A stretch of 64,000 nucleotides of DNA, from positions 58,371,528-58,435,527 of the forward strand of contig NC_080587.1 of NCBI RefSeq assembly GCF_029962835.1. Direction: 5' to 3'. The notes under the pieces are model-generated. The model saw only the letters and a program-made list of their open reading frames with translations, was not told the origin of the DNA and searched no databases. This DNA comes from Magnolia sinica. Taxonomy: Eukaryota; Streptophyta; Magnoliopsida; Magnoliales; Magnoliaceae. Below are positions 45,784-56,400 of this stretch, piece by piece. The translations under genes were made by a program, and so were the position numbers. The number at the start of each line of letters is the position of its first letter. Within the stretch, counting starts at the first letter, position 1.

Positions 45784-46363
45784 GGGTAAAAATGGACTGA
45801 GCTAAGGCGACCAGTATAGGAGAATAGCAACAGGTCACATGACTAAGCACGTCCTTCATGAATGACTCGACGATCCGACCATAAGCAAAGAATCCCACAA
45901 CCACCGAGCTCTCATTGTTACGACCAACGAGTTTCTATTAAGCTACCGTACGGGTCAATTTGATCCCAGTCGAAAACTTTGGAAAACCAACATCAGGACG
46001 GCATTAAACCTTAAACCTACAACTCGACCTTAGCTAGTCAGGCTCAGCTATCTACTACAATATTCTCAGGTCCCGACTACTCAACCTTATCGCTAAAGTC
46101 GTTACGAGATCTCTACAAAGGATCTCGGAAGACAATTACAATCAACGCTTGCCAAGTAGGCGAATTTTCCATGCACGAAGCTCACCCCAGGGTTATAAAT
46201 AAGGTCTCAGTGTATAGAGAGAAGTACGCAATAAAACCCTAATACAAATATACCCAGATTCCCTATCTAACTTTGGCTTCGGAGGGTCACCTACCTTAGC
46301 TAGGGTCTCCATTTAATTGTCCAAGGACTCGAAGGTCTGAGGAGGACGACCGAAAAACTACAT
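45778..46363 (+). mobile_element. short Tat-type solo LTR
   Basis: Starts TGTTATGGGTAAAA, like the LTRs at 2608 and 29938 (other strand), contains GGGTTATAAATAAGG (a TATA box near 46194) and GGCTTCGGAGGGTCACC, and ends near ACTACATCA. About 585 bp. No pol sequence is attached on either side and I could not confirm a target duplication, so the right boundary is approximate. Confidence 0.6.
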
Positions 46364-46745
46364 CAATAAATATTATATTTTCGTATAATTAATGTCTATT
46401 TATTTAATTAAATGGAATTAAATATTTCATCAATGAATATTATATGATAGTATATCTTTGAATTATGAGATGTAAGTATAATATATAAATTTTGCCCTTA
46501 GGTGCCAAAGCGGGGTTAAGCATACCTGATTCCAGATTTCGACACCATAAGGGATAGGACGTAGATTGTGCATCATAATATAAGTAAACTCCGTCAGCCC
46601 ACCATGATGTACGTGTCAACATCTATGCCATCAATATATGTTTTTTGCCCATCGTAGAACAGTGGGGATAATGATGTTCATCATTGAAACCTTGAAAGGA
46701 ACTTGATTATTTACACAAAGCCACGGTGGAGGGAAAACACAAATA
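46364..46745. other. gene-free A/T-rich DNA with foldback-like remnant
   Basis: A/T-rich up to about 46590, then CCACCATGATGTACGTGTCA and AGAACAGTGGGG words of the kind found in the foldback element at 49244-49641. Likely the left half of such an element, split by the MITE that follows. Confidence 0.45.
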
Positions 46746-46748
46746 TAA

Positions 46749-47373
46749 GGGGTCGTTGGGCACCGTGGATTAGATGGGATTTAAGGGGATTTCAAATCCC
46801 CTGCTTGTTTGGCAGCATAAAGTAACTGGGGGTTTCAAATCCAGGTGGTTTCAAATTCCTTGGAGAGGGGTTTGAAATCTATGGTGAGAGCTTCTATTAC
46901 ACAAAAATCATTTCAATAGTTGCAGGTGTAACATGTGTGTCACTATATTATCATTTTATTGGGCACATGACCCACTAATGATAATCAGTACCGTCCAAAC
47001 ATTGTCCATGTAAATTAGCACCATCCAAACATTATCCAGCACTGTCCAAACATTGTCCATGTTAATCAATGATTAAAAATCGTTGGTTAGTCACCCAAAC
47101 ATGATCTTGTGCTTATGGCCCATCTGAGACTTGGAATTTCATCATTTTCGTGCAAAGCATATATTTCAGTGGGCTTATCACAACCATTGTATCAAAAATT
47201 ACATATCTCACTAACTAGAGATATTAAAGTTGATTTAGTAATTAAATTCAAACCCCGGTAGATATATCATGCATCGCTACTTTTAGATTAAAGTTAATTC
47301 ACAATCGAGGGTGCCAAACACACTAAGAGGATTTCGAATCCTGGGTTCCAAATCCACGCTCCCAAACAGGCCC
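46749..47373 (+). mobile_element. Harbinger-like MITE, copy 1
   Basis: 625 bp with terminal inverted repeats: left GGGGTCGTTGGGCACCGTGG, right end (inverted) GGGCCTGTTTGGGAGCGTGG. It is flanked by TAA (46746-46748 and 47374-47376), the 3-bp target duplication typical of PIF/Harbinger elements. Non-coding, so it would depend on a transposase elsewhere. Confidence 0.7.
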
Positions 47374-47610
47374 TAAGCTTAATCCAAAACTTCCATAGCC
47401 CCTAAAAGTTTTCAATGGTAGGCATTCAAAGCGCACTGTTTCATGTGGTGTGCTCCACTTGGGCTCTAGATATGCTTCAATTTTAGGCTCATGGCTTAAA
47501 ATGAGCTGGAAAAACGGATAGATGGTGTGGATGAAACAAATCCATTACAATGGGCCCATAAAGTTTCCACTGGTGTGGTCCACCTGAGATTTGAGATTTG
47601 GATTTGATTA
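47374..47610. other. gap between the two MITEs, foldback remnant
   Basis: Contains ATGTGGTGTGCTCCACTTGG, AAAATGAGCTGGAAAAACGG and GGTCCACCTGAGATTTGAG, words matching the arms of foldback elements. Both MITEs appear to have inserted into one such element. Confidence 0.5.
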
Positions 47611-48172
47611 CCTGTTTGGGAGCGTGGATTTAGAACCACCAGATTTGAAACCCCTTGGATTTGAAATCCTTATAACGTGTTTGGCAACCCGCATTGAGAA
47701 TCAACTTTAATCCAAAATTAGCTATGCATGGTATATTCATGCGGGGTTTGAATTTAATTACTAAATCAACTTTAATATTTCTAATTAGTGACTTATGTAA
47801 TGTTTGACAAAATGGTTGATAAAAGCCGGCTGAAATGTATGCTTTGTCCGAAAATGATTAAATTCCAAGTCTTAGATGGGCCAGAAGCACAATATCCTGT
47901 CCAAGTGACTAACCAATAATTTTTAGCGGTTGATTTACATGGACAATGTTTGGTCAATGTTGATCATCATATTAAAGTAATTATAGTGATGCAATTGATA
48001 ATTTAATTATTTTTGGATATCATTAGTGGGTCATGTGCCCAATAGAATAACAGTAGGCGACACACGTGCCATCGCATGCAACTATAGAAAGGATTTTAGG
48101 TGTAATACAAGCTCTTACCATGGATTTGAAATCCCCTCAAAGCCCCCCAAATCCATGGTGCCGAACGACCCC
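47611..48172 (-). mobile_element. Harbinger-like MITE, copy 2, opposite orientation
   Basis: 562 bp related to 46749-47373 but inverted: left end CCTGTTTGGGAGCGTGG, right end CCATGGTGCCGAACGACCCC. TTA precedes it at 47608-47610; the right duplication is unclear (TTTTA). Internal matches include the AATTAAATTCAAACCCC stretch and GGGTCATGTGCCCAATA. Confidence 0.68.
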
Positions 48173-49243
48173 TTTTAAATTTTGGATCAATTCGAAAAGA
48201 CGGACAGACGGCGTGGATATAGCACACATTCATCAGGGTGGGCCCCACAACGCAAGGGTAACCCGGGTAACACCTAATTCGCCCCCTCCGATGACTCTTC
48301 GCCATTTCAAAAGCATCACTAATGTTCGGATTCCCGTCAGTCAGGTCGTGCACGTGAAACAGGAGCGTCGAGTTATCTGATACTCTGACAGAGTATGATG
48401 GTTGATACTCAACCACAGTGTTGTACATTTTTAGCAAACAGTAATTCAAATCAGATCGTCCACTGGCGGAACCAACAGTAGATAACCAGCTAAAAATCTA
48501 TATTTACTAAACATTATAATATCTTTTTAATGGATACTATTTTATTGAATTAGGACCTTTGAATAGAGCTAATTTCAACGATCAATCAAGTGTCCAAAAA
48601 TGCAAGCCAGAGTATTAAAGTAGAACCCAATGAACATGTTGGTTTAATTTCATTAAATCATGGTCCACGTGTACAATATTGTAGTGCGTGCATATCAACA
48701 ATCAACGTCTGCCAGAGTATCAAAGTTTTTCTCAATGGAGTACGCCAACAATGCGGAGAACACACGTCCACCTCTGAGTTCTGAAGAACCAGGACGTACT
48801 GCTGCTTGTATATGATTGTGGGACCCAAGCCTGTACAACACCTGTTTTACGCCAGCGTGGGCCCATCATACAACGTTGCTGGCCCACAGAGCTTGATGTT
48901 GTGTTCTACTGCTGCGCAAAGCAGGTGTTGTAGACAGCCTCAGTACATCATTGCGGTCCAAGGACAACAGCTGTGGTATTTCGTTTGGCCTTTTGAACCG
49001 TTCCTTTCTTGACCGCCTATTCAAAGATGAAAGATTTTTCGACCCGGGAGAAATTTATTACATCGACCATTGGCGGTGGAACCCACGATATCAATGGTTT
49101 GGATTACTGATTAAACGGCCCACTTGCACTGGAAATCTGAATTGTATTGTATAATTTCTCGAGCATCGTACAAATAGTTCTACCTATGGTAGGTTTGGTG
49201 TTTGCGGGCCAGCATACCCGGACGCGGCTTCGGTGGATCACTG
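48173..49243. other. gene-free DNA
   Basis: Starts with a foldback-like arm (GGTGGGCCCCAC near 48238-48249). The rest has no recognisable repeat or coding domain. Open frames at 48066-48380, 48096-48449, 48590-48784 and 48806-49012 are short, overlapping on both strands and without motifs. Confidence 0.5.
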
Positions 49244-49641
49244 ACTGTGGGGCCCATCTTGATGAGTATTCCTTACATCTAGACTGTCCATCCGTTTTGA
49301 CAGCTCAATTTAGGTTATGATTCCATAAACGAAGTAGATCCAAATCTCAGGTGGACCACACCAGAGGAAACAGTGGTTATCGACTATAAAAAGAATTTTA
49401 TGATCGAAAAAAGTTTTGGATCAAACTGATATTTGTGTGGTCCCTTCGTCCAGATATTTGTGACCTTATTAACAGGTTCGATGGCAAATAAACATTCCAG
49501 CTTAATAACCATCGTTTCCTCCGCTGTGGTCCACCTGAGATTTGAATATGCTTCATTTATTTTATCATACCCTAAAATGAGCTGTCAAAATGGATGGACC
49601 GCGGGGATGTAATGCACATACATCACGGTGGGCCCCACAGT
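49244..49641. mobile_element. foldback element with long inverted arms
   Basis: The left arm (49244-49385) and the inverted right arm (49500-49641) pair over about 140 bp with mismatches: ACTGTGGGGCCCA, GTCCATCCGTTTTGACAGCTC, AATCTCAGGTGGACCACA and GAGGAAAC each have inverted partners. No target duplication was evident. Mutator-like or other foldback MITE; the superfamily is undecided. Confidence 0.7.
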
Positions 49642-50459
49642 CCGTGTCCTGCACACCCCGACCGGCTTTCAATCCTGACAACGTGCCTCAAAATCTTCTC
49701 AATAGTGCAATCAGAGCCTTTTGATCTGTGGTGTGAAAATAGACCGTTAAGCAGGGGGGAAACATTAACGGTCCACATTGAATATTGGGAATTCCGTCAA
49801 CGATACACTACAGACACGCTTTGACTAAACAGATCAATGGTCTGGATTAACTAACTATTGGCTCCACTCGTCAGAATTGAAACCCATGTACGCTACACAG
49901 GGATGCGTGCTAGACCGTCCATTTTCTAATACACGCTAAACAGCTCGAGATTTTATGAAAAAAATATATATGATGTAATCGAGACAATCCCACCTGATAC
50001 GCTGCTCTCAGATGCCTGAATGGCTACACGTGGGGACTGCACCGCTTTGGATTGTCTTAGAAGTTTTATTTTGAAAATGTAAACCACCAAAGCCGGTATA
50101 GGGATGGCCATGGATGCATCACCTTGCCACGTGTCCTGTGTAGAGATGGCTCTGCCATATTCCACTTTTTGCAGCTCCACGTTGTTATCCCTGATACGTT
50201 AGACTAGTACATCACGAAATTGGTTTTCATGTCTGTTTGGCAATTCCACTTCAAAATGCAATTTGCCATGTGTTTAATGGTACGGGATAACTTCTATTTT
50301 TCTGTCCATTCATCACGTGGGGCCACCCGTTCATTACCACTATGTCCATCCTGAGAGTGCTGTCAACGGATGACACTTCACTATGAAATCATGGTAAGAA
50401 AAATGGGTTAAAATCCGGTGCCTCTAATCTATGCATCTATGCTTGAATTGGGTCCGTAG
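49642..50459. other. gene-free DNA
   Basis: No element or coding domain recognised. Isolated words such as CACGTGGGGCCACCCG (near 50316) recall the dispersed GTGGGCC motif. Confidence 0.45.
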
Positions 50460-50940
50460 ATGCCGCTGTATACTATCCAGAAAATCTCCAAAATTCTAAT
50501 TTACTTGCTACACAATTTTGGATCATCTTATGGAGGCCTTGGTCCTATCGACCGGCTTTGATGAGTGTTGATCCTATGGAAGATCTTATTAACGTAATTG
50601 CAAGTTTTTGCCAAAGTGCCCGTTTTGTTTCTAATTTCATAACAATGTTTATATAAACCATGCTTACAAGAATTAGAGTTATTCTAAGAGAGCATAAATA
50701 TTTTCTAGGAGGGTTTTGAAGGGGGGCTAGGGTTTTTCACTTTAGAAGTTTCGCACAAGTTGATTTCATCTTTTATAAGTTATTTTTTATAATGGATTGT
50801 TTGTCACTTTGTATCGTTTTTTTTTCCGCAAAAGTTTTTTCTTATGTAAATCATCGTGTTCTCTGTGCATGCTTGAATATTTTATCTTTGTGCTTATTAA
50901 TTTATATTTATATTATGTCTGGGTGATGCTTCCGTGCCCA
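50460..50940 (+). repeat. 5' LTR of the Tork-like element
   Basis: GAAAATCTCCAAAATTCTAA, TTATGGAGGCC and ATCGACCGGCTTTGATG match, with divergence, the 3' LTR at 56295-56400 (GAAAATCCTCGAAATCCTGA, TGATGGAGGCC). The left limit is approximate. It ends near GTGCCCAACA, followed by the primer-binding site. Confidence 0.65.
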
Positions 50941-50942
50941 AC

Positions 50943-50960
50943 AAGTGATATCAGAGACGG
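50943..50960 (+). other. primer-binding site (initiator tRNA-Met type)
   Basis: AGTGATATCAGAGACGG resembles TGGTATCAGAGC, the usual copia primer-binding site, with two changes. Confidence 0.65.
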
Positions 50961-50990
50961 TTTACCAGGTTAGGGTTTCAGATTAAATAT

Positions 50991-51897
50991 GAGGATATGG
51001 CATTAAATAGAACAAATATTAAGCTCGAGATGAAGAAGCTTACATGAAAAAATAACTTTGAATTATAGAGGGTAAATATCAAAGCCCTTCTAATTCAGCA
51101 AGTGTTACAGCAAGTGATCATTGGAAAATCAAAGCGTTTTGATATCATGAGTGATGAAGAGTCAGGTAAACTAGATCAAAAAGTAATTACCATAATCTAA
51201 TTGTTCTTAGCCAATGAAGTCCTATATAATGTCATCAGCGAGATAACTACTGCTGGATTATGAGCGAAGTTGGAAAGTCTCTACATGAGGAGGTCTCTTT
51301 TTAATCGTCTGTTTCTAAAGAAGCAATTCTATAATATGAAGATGGCGGAAGGGACAGATCTCAATGAACACATTAGCAACTTAAATAAGCTACTTTGTAA
51401 ATTAATGAGCCTAAATGTGAAGATCGATAAGGAAAATCAAGCTCTAATTCTATTAAATTTTCTTCTAGAATCCTACGAGAATTTCATAGACATTATGTGG
51501 CACGGTAGGGAGACCATTAATGTCGACATCTTTATATCAACCCTTCATTCTAAGCAATTGAGAAAGAAGGGCGGTGGCAAGGGTTCTTATATAGATGTGT
51601 TGGTTGATAGGAGAAGAACTTCTGAGTGGGATGAGTAATTTGTGGTCAAGATTCAAATCTAAAGGCAAGGGCAAGATGAATTGATGGAATTGTGTGAAGA
51701 TCGGACATATGAAGGACTGTCAATCTCCTAAGGTCCAGAAGGATAAGAATTCAGATAATATTACAATGGAGGCCAATTTGGATGAATCTTGTGAAGGTTC
51801 AGAAAATTGTGATGTATTGTTAGTGTCCAAAACAAGTCACTTCTATCAGGAATGGATATTGGATACGGGGGTTTTATACCACATGACCCCTAACTAG
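50991..51897 (+). pseudogene. copia gag and protease
   Basis: From 50991, in broken frame: MALNRTNIKLEMKK, RVNIKALLIQQ, then intact 51270-51638 with ESLYMRRSLFNRLFLKKQFY, KMAEGTDLNEHISNLNKL and TINVDIFISTLHSKQLRKKG, the copia gag (UBN2-type) core. 51694-51897 has a CQ/KIGHMKDC zinc-knuckle remnant and WILDTGVLYHMTPN, the protease site. Stops occur near 51050, 51200 and 51640. Confidence 0.78.
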
Positions 51898-52099
51898 AGT
51901 TGGTTCGCCACATACAATGGTATGATGATAGCCTGGTTCTTATGGAGATCATACCTGTAAGATTATTAGATTGGATCCGTGCACATTAGAATGTTTTATG
52001 GAATGTAGCATACTCTGTTTCAAAGGATGCATTCACCGTTATGAAGGCACAGATGAGTTACAATCTCTACGGTCGATCAACAATACTATTCTGCAGCGT

Positions 52100-52931
52100 T
52101 TATAGTAGAATCTACGTCAGCACGTATGTAGCATGCACACTTAAGCCACATGAGCGAAAATGGTATGAATGTACTACTTGATCGTGGTTTAATTTCTGTT
52201 GTAAAAAAAATTTTTAGTTAGATATATGTGAGCATTGCATATATGGCCAACAGTCAAAATTATCATTTAAAACTAGAAAACATAATAGTAAATGACCATT
52301 TGATTTGTGCACACTGATGTGTGGGGGCCGTCACCTGTAGTTTTTAGATGAGGATTGTCATTCTTCATAATATTCATTACCAACTTCTCTAAAAAGGTGT
52401 GAGTTTATTTCGTAAAAAATAAATCCGACGTATTTGGTACTTTCAAGTCTTAAAAGATCATGGTTGAAAAACAGTTATGGAGGCTTTTAAAAGTACTGAG
52501 GATGGACAATGGCGGCGAGTTTACTTTTTAGGAATTTAATTAGTTTTGTAAGGATGATGAGATAATGAGGTACAATACAGTTAGGCTCACACTAGAGCAA
52601 AATGGTATGACAAAATATATGAATCAAACTCTTTTAGAGATGGCCCGAAGTTTGTCAAGTAATATTGTGTTGGACAAAGACATATGGGCTGAGGCCATTA
52701 ATACAGCTTGCTATTTGGTAAATCGATCCCCCATTTATGACCATTGATTATAAGATTCCTAAAAAAGTATACGATGGTCAAGAGGTAGACTACTCAGTGC
52801 TATGTATATTAGGTTGTGATGATTACTCTCATGTACTGCCTATTGAGAGAGATAAGCTAGACCAAATGGAAAATAAGTGTACCTTTATTAGATATGGTAA
52901 TAGTGTAAAGAGATATAGGTTATATGATTAG
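52100..52931 (+). pseudogene. copia integrase
   Basis: Near 52145-52290, out of frame, lies the HHCC region (KIFLDICEHCIYGQQSK in another frame). 52490-52520 has LRMDNGGEF with a catalytic Asp. 52565-52747 has LEQNGMTKYMNQTLLEMARS with the catalytic Glu position read as N-x-T/E-like, and WAEAINTACYLVNRSP. 52737-52931 has the IDYKIPKKVYDGQEVDYSVL and KVKRYRLYD-type region that follows integrase. Several stops. Confidence 0.75.
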
Positions 52932-53189
52932 GTCATACAAAAAATCACAATTAGCTGGGACATCAAGTTTGATGAGAATTCTATGTTTTATAAGGATGAA
53001 TGCAAGGAAATGGAAAAATCAATGGTGTTTGTGTCAAAATTGATAAAGGTGAGACACTTAAAGAAATCGACCCACAAAAAGAAGTACAGGAGCAGATGGA
53101 GCTACCACCCATCAGGAGAAATCCGCTGTGAGATTGTAGATTAACGATAAGATATATAAATGACTCAAACATCATATACGCCCTCATTA

Positions 53190-54215
53190 TGGATGAGAAG
53201 GACCCGTCTACTTTTTAGGATGCTCTTGATAATGTATATGCAAATAAGTTGATGACAGTAATGCAAGATAAGATGTACACTTTATACGAGAATAAAAATT
53301 GGAGTTAGTGGAGCTTCCCATTGAGTATAAAACGATCGACTGTAAGTAGATCTATTAAAAGAAACATGATAGGTACGGGGTCAAACTGGTAGTAAAGGGC
53401 TAAGGGATATGCACAAAAGGAATGTGTCGACTTCAGCAAGATTTTTACACCTATGGTCAAGAAGGTATCTATCATATTTGTGTTGGCACTAGTTGCCCAA
53501 TACAATCTTGAGCCGGAACAGTTGGATATAAAGACTGGTTTCTTATATGAAAAATTAGAAGAGCATATCTATATGAAACAATGAGAAGGGTTTGAGGTAC
53601 ATGGGTCAAAGAAAGGCTTGTAGATTGAGAATGTCGTTGTATGACTTAAAACAGTCATTTAAGCAGTGGTATAAAAAGTTTAATTCTTTTATATTGAGTC
53701 AGTGATTTATTATAAATAAATTCAATTATTGTGTCTACTTTAGGGCACTAAGTGATGAGGAATTCATTATCTTGGTAAGTTATGTTGATGATATTCTTAT
53801 CGCTAGCGATAACATGTCTGAGATTAACATATTGAAGGCTCAGTTATCCAAGACATTTGAAATGAAAGATCTGGGGACTGCAAAGAAAATTCTCAACATT
53901 AATATAGACATGGATAGATAAAGGAGCGGACTATGGTTGTCTTAAAATGAGTATCTTGAGAAAGTCATACTCAAGTTTGGGATAGACAAAGTAAAACTGG
54001 TCAACACTCCCCACGCTACTCACTTTAGATTTTCTTTGAAACAATGTCCTAAATGAGTTGAAGAAAAATAGTATGTCTCATGTACCCTACTCGAACATAA
54101 TTGAAAGTTTGATGTATGTTATGGTTTACACGATATCAGATATATCACACGCAATGGGTGTTATGAGAAGATACATGTCTAACCCTAATCTGCTCGAAGA
54201 AAAGAGGGAGTAAGC
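53190..54215 (+). pseudogene. copia reverse transcriptase
   Basis: Recognisable in mixed frames: YTLYENKNW, KGYAQKECVDFSKIFTPMVK, LEPEQLDIKTGFLYEKLEEH, then SYVDDILIASDNMSEI with the catalytic DD (53777-53822), FEMKDLGTAKKILNI and SGLWLS. At least ten stops interrupt it. It ends near NPNLLEEKRE (about 54210). Confidence 0.78.
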
Positions 54216-54277
54216 TCAACTCAAGGTTGTGACCCGACAACAATAAGTCGCTAGATTCTGAAATGGGGAGCTAACGA

Positions 54278-55831
54278 TGTCTTAGAGGGGGGGTGAATAA
54301 GACAATGCCAAATAAATAAAATAAAAGGGGAATATATAAATAATATAAAATCTCAATCACTTAAGTATTGAAACCTTGATTCCAAATAATTCGTAGGACA
54401 ACCTTCACCTAAAATGTTAGGCAGGATAACTTTATTTCACGAATGTCTTTAAAATCAATCTTTCAAACTAGCAAGAGAATATAAAATAATTACAGCGTTC
54501 ACCACAAGAAATAAATAATATTCACCACAAAAAAAAATAAACATTCACCACAGATGCACAAGGAGTTTTAGTGGTTCGGTGCTTAAAACAACCACATATA
54601 CCATAATTCTAAAATTACAACCCTCGTAATTTTGGCTTTCATTATAAAAAGGTTTTCACAAATTTACTTTAACAACCTAATATAGTTCCTTATGATTTTT
54701 ATGGGCTTACCACAATAAAATCTCTTTTGTGATTTTAATAGGTTATCATAAATAAAAACCCACTTTGTGATTTTCATGGGGTATCACAAATCAACCTATT
54801 CAGATTTTCACAGGCTATATCAGACAAACTTAAATGAAATAAAGTAAATAGCGTACTTATCTTCAAATATAGATTCGAAGATACAGTAAAAGCTTATAGC
54901 AAAGAAATTATTGAATTTACAGGAGACAGTATTCTCTCAAAAGGAAGAGTATAGGGTTCTAAAGATTTTTAGAAATGAAAAACTCTAATGATACTTGATT
55001 CAATTCTCTTAGATCTCGAAAGGAGTATAGAATACTCTTTATAATAAGATTGAAATGATCTTTGAGAAATGGAATTAAATAAGCTAAAAATAAATTATAA
55101 ATACCATGTTATTAGCTTGTTGAGGACTTGAGCTTCTCTCTCACTTGTAAAATGTTTAGAGTGATTTTTCGTTGTAATTTAGAATGAGAGAAGGCATTTA
55201 TTTATAGCCAAATATATTGAAAATTTGGATAGCCTAAGAATGGCTTCGACTGGCCGAATTCCACCAGATTCATTCCAACGGCTATCGAATTGCGCAGGAT
55301 AAGATTTATCTAAAATTCAACTGGCTGAATTTTTCAATCGACTGGCTGAATTCCCATAAATTCCACAGAAATGCATTACTGGAATTTGACCCAAACTCAT
55401 TCGGGCTAGCCGAACCAAAACTTACGCTGACCGAATTTTTAATAGAATTTGTTATTTTGCCCAAACTTGAAATTAAGTTAGTCGAGGAAGTTAGGTTGGC
55501 CGAACTCCAGAGTCAAAATATTATTAAAAACTAAAAGTTAATAAATTTTTGAAAGATCCTAACCTAAGGTCTTTCTAAGGCTATACCACTTGTGTTTTAG
55601 CATATACATTGAACAACTTGTCTTGAACTTTAACTTGATCTTATCTTGAAATCAGGCGAAGACTACTTGAGACAATATGTCGATCTTGAGATGATCATAA
55701 GTCAATCTCGATCTTAAGTTGATCTTTAGACATGTAGAGTAGTTGTAATTTCATACTTGAAACACTTATTTGTGATTCTGACTTGAACCACTTTTATCTT
55801 ACGAAATTTGACAATCCATGTGTGCTAAACA
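54278..55831 (-). mobile_element. solo LTR of a SIRE-like copia element
   Basis: Starts TGTCTTAGAGG and ends GTGCTAAACA on the plus strand. Its left part (GGGGTGAATAAGACAATGCCA) matches the LTR at 62621 (GGGAGTGAATAGGACAATGCC). A minus-strand TATA (CTATAAATAAAT) lies at about 55195-55206, preceded on that strand by scattered GACTGGCCGAA-type copies (55238-55500). No target duplication; the host copia sequence next to it looks partly deleted. Confidence 0.65.
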
Positions 55832-55847
55832 TATAAGCGCTTACATA

Positions 55848-56270
55848 TGTGGATTCTGATTACGCAAGGAATGTGGACAATAGAAGGTCGACTTTCAATT
55901 ACTCATTTGTATTAGCGAATAGAGCGATTAGTTGAATGTCAAAGCTTTAATCTGTCTTGATTTTTTTCACAACTGAAGCTGAGTATATGGCAGTGATGGA
56001 GGCATTCTAAAAAGTTATTTGACTAAGAGGTATGATGAATAAGTTAGGGCTTCTGATTTGGGACTTGAATAAGAAGTCGTGGTTTTAAATTGTGATATTG
56101 AAAGCACGTTTAATTTAGCAAAGAACTCAGTATATAATTTTCGAATTAAACATATTGATGTTTGCCATTACTTTATCTGATGGATGCTTGAGGAATGCAG
56201 TGTTACTCTTGAGAAGATCAACACAAGCATAAATCTGATGGATATTCTTACGGAATTGGGTATGTTTATA
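55848..56270 (+). pseudogene. copia RNase H
   Basis: TYVDSDYARNVDNRRSTFNY, ANRAIS.MSKL, FTTEAEYMAVMEAF, then KHIDVCHYFI and LEECSVTLEKINTSINLMDI, the typical copia RNase H end. Stops near 55935, 55970 and 56010. It is separated from RT by the solo LTR. Confidence 0.8.
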
Positions 56271-56400
56271 GGATCAACAGATCGCTCAATATTATCGAGA
56301 AAATCCTCGAAATCCTGATTTACTCGATGGACAGTTTTTCGGTCATCTTCGATCCTATTGATGGAGGCCTCAATCCTATTGACAAACTTCAATGGGTGTC

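Larger units (their letters stand above)
50460..56400 (+). mobile_element. Ty1/copia (Tork-like) element, decayed
   Basis: A 5' LTR (about 50460-50940), primer-binding site, gag, protease, integrase, RT and RNase H follow in copia order on the plus strand, then the start of the 3' LTR (about 56280-56400). A 1.55-kb LTR of another element (54278-55831) lies between RT and RNase H. Many stops and frameshifts are spread over all domains, so this is an old copy. Confidence 0.8.

Noticed and set aside
48066-49154. Cluster of 60-117 aa open frames as a host gene
   Set aside because: Frames overlap on both strands, have no domain, splice pattern or composition of coding DNA, and part of the region is MITE and foldback sequence.
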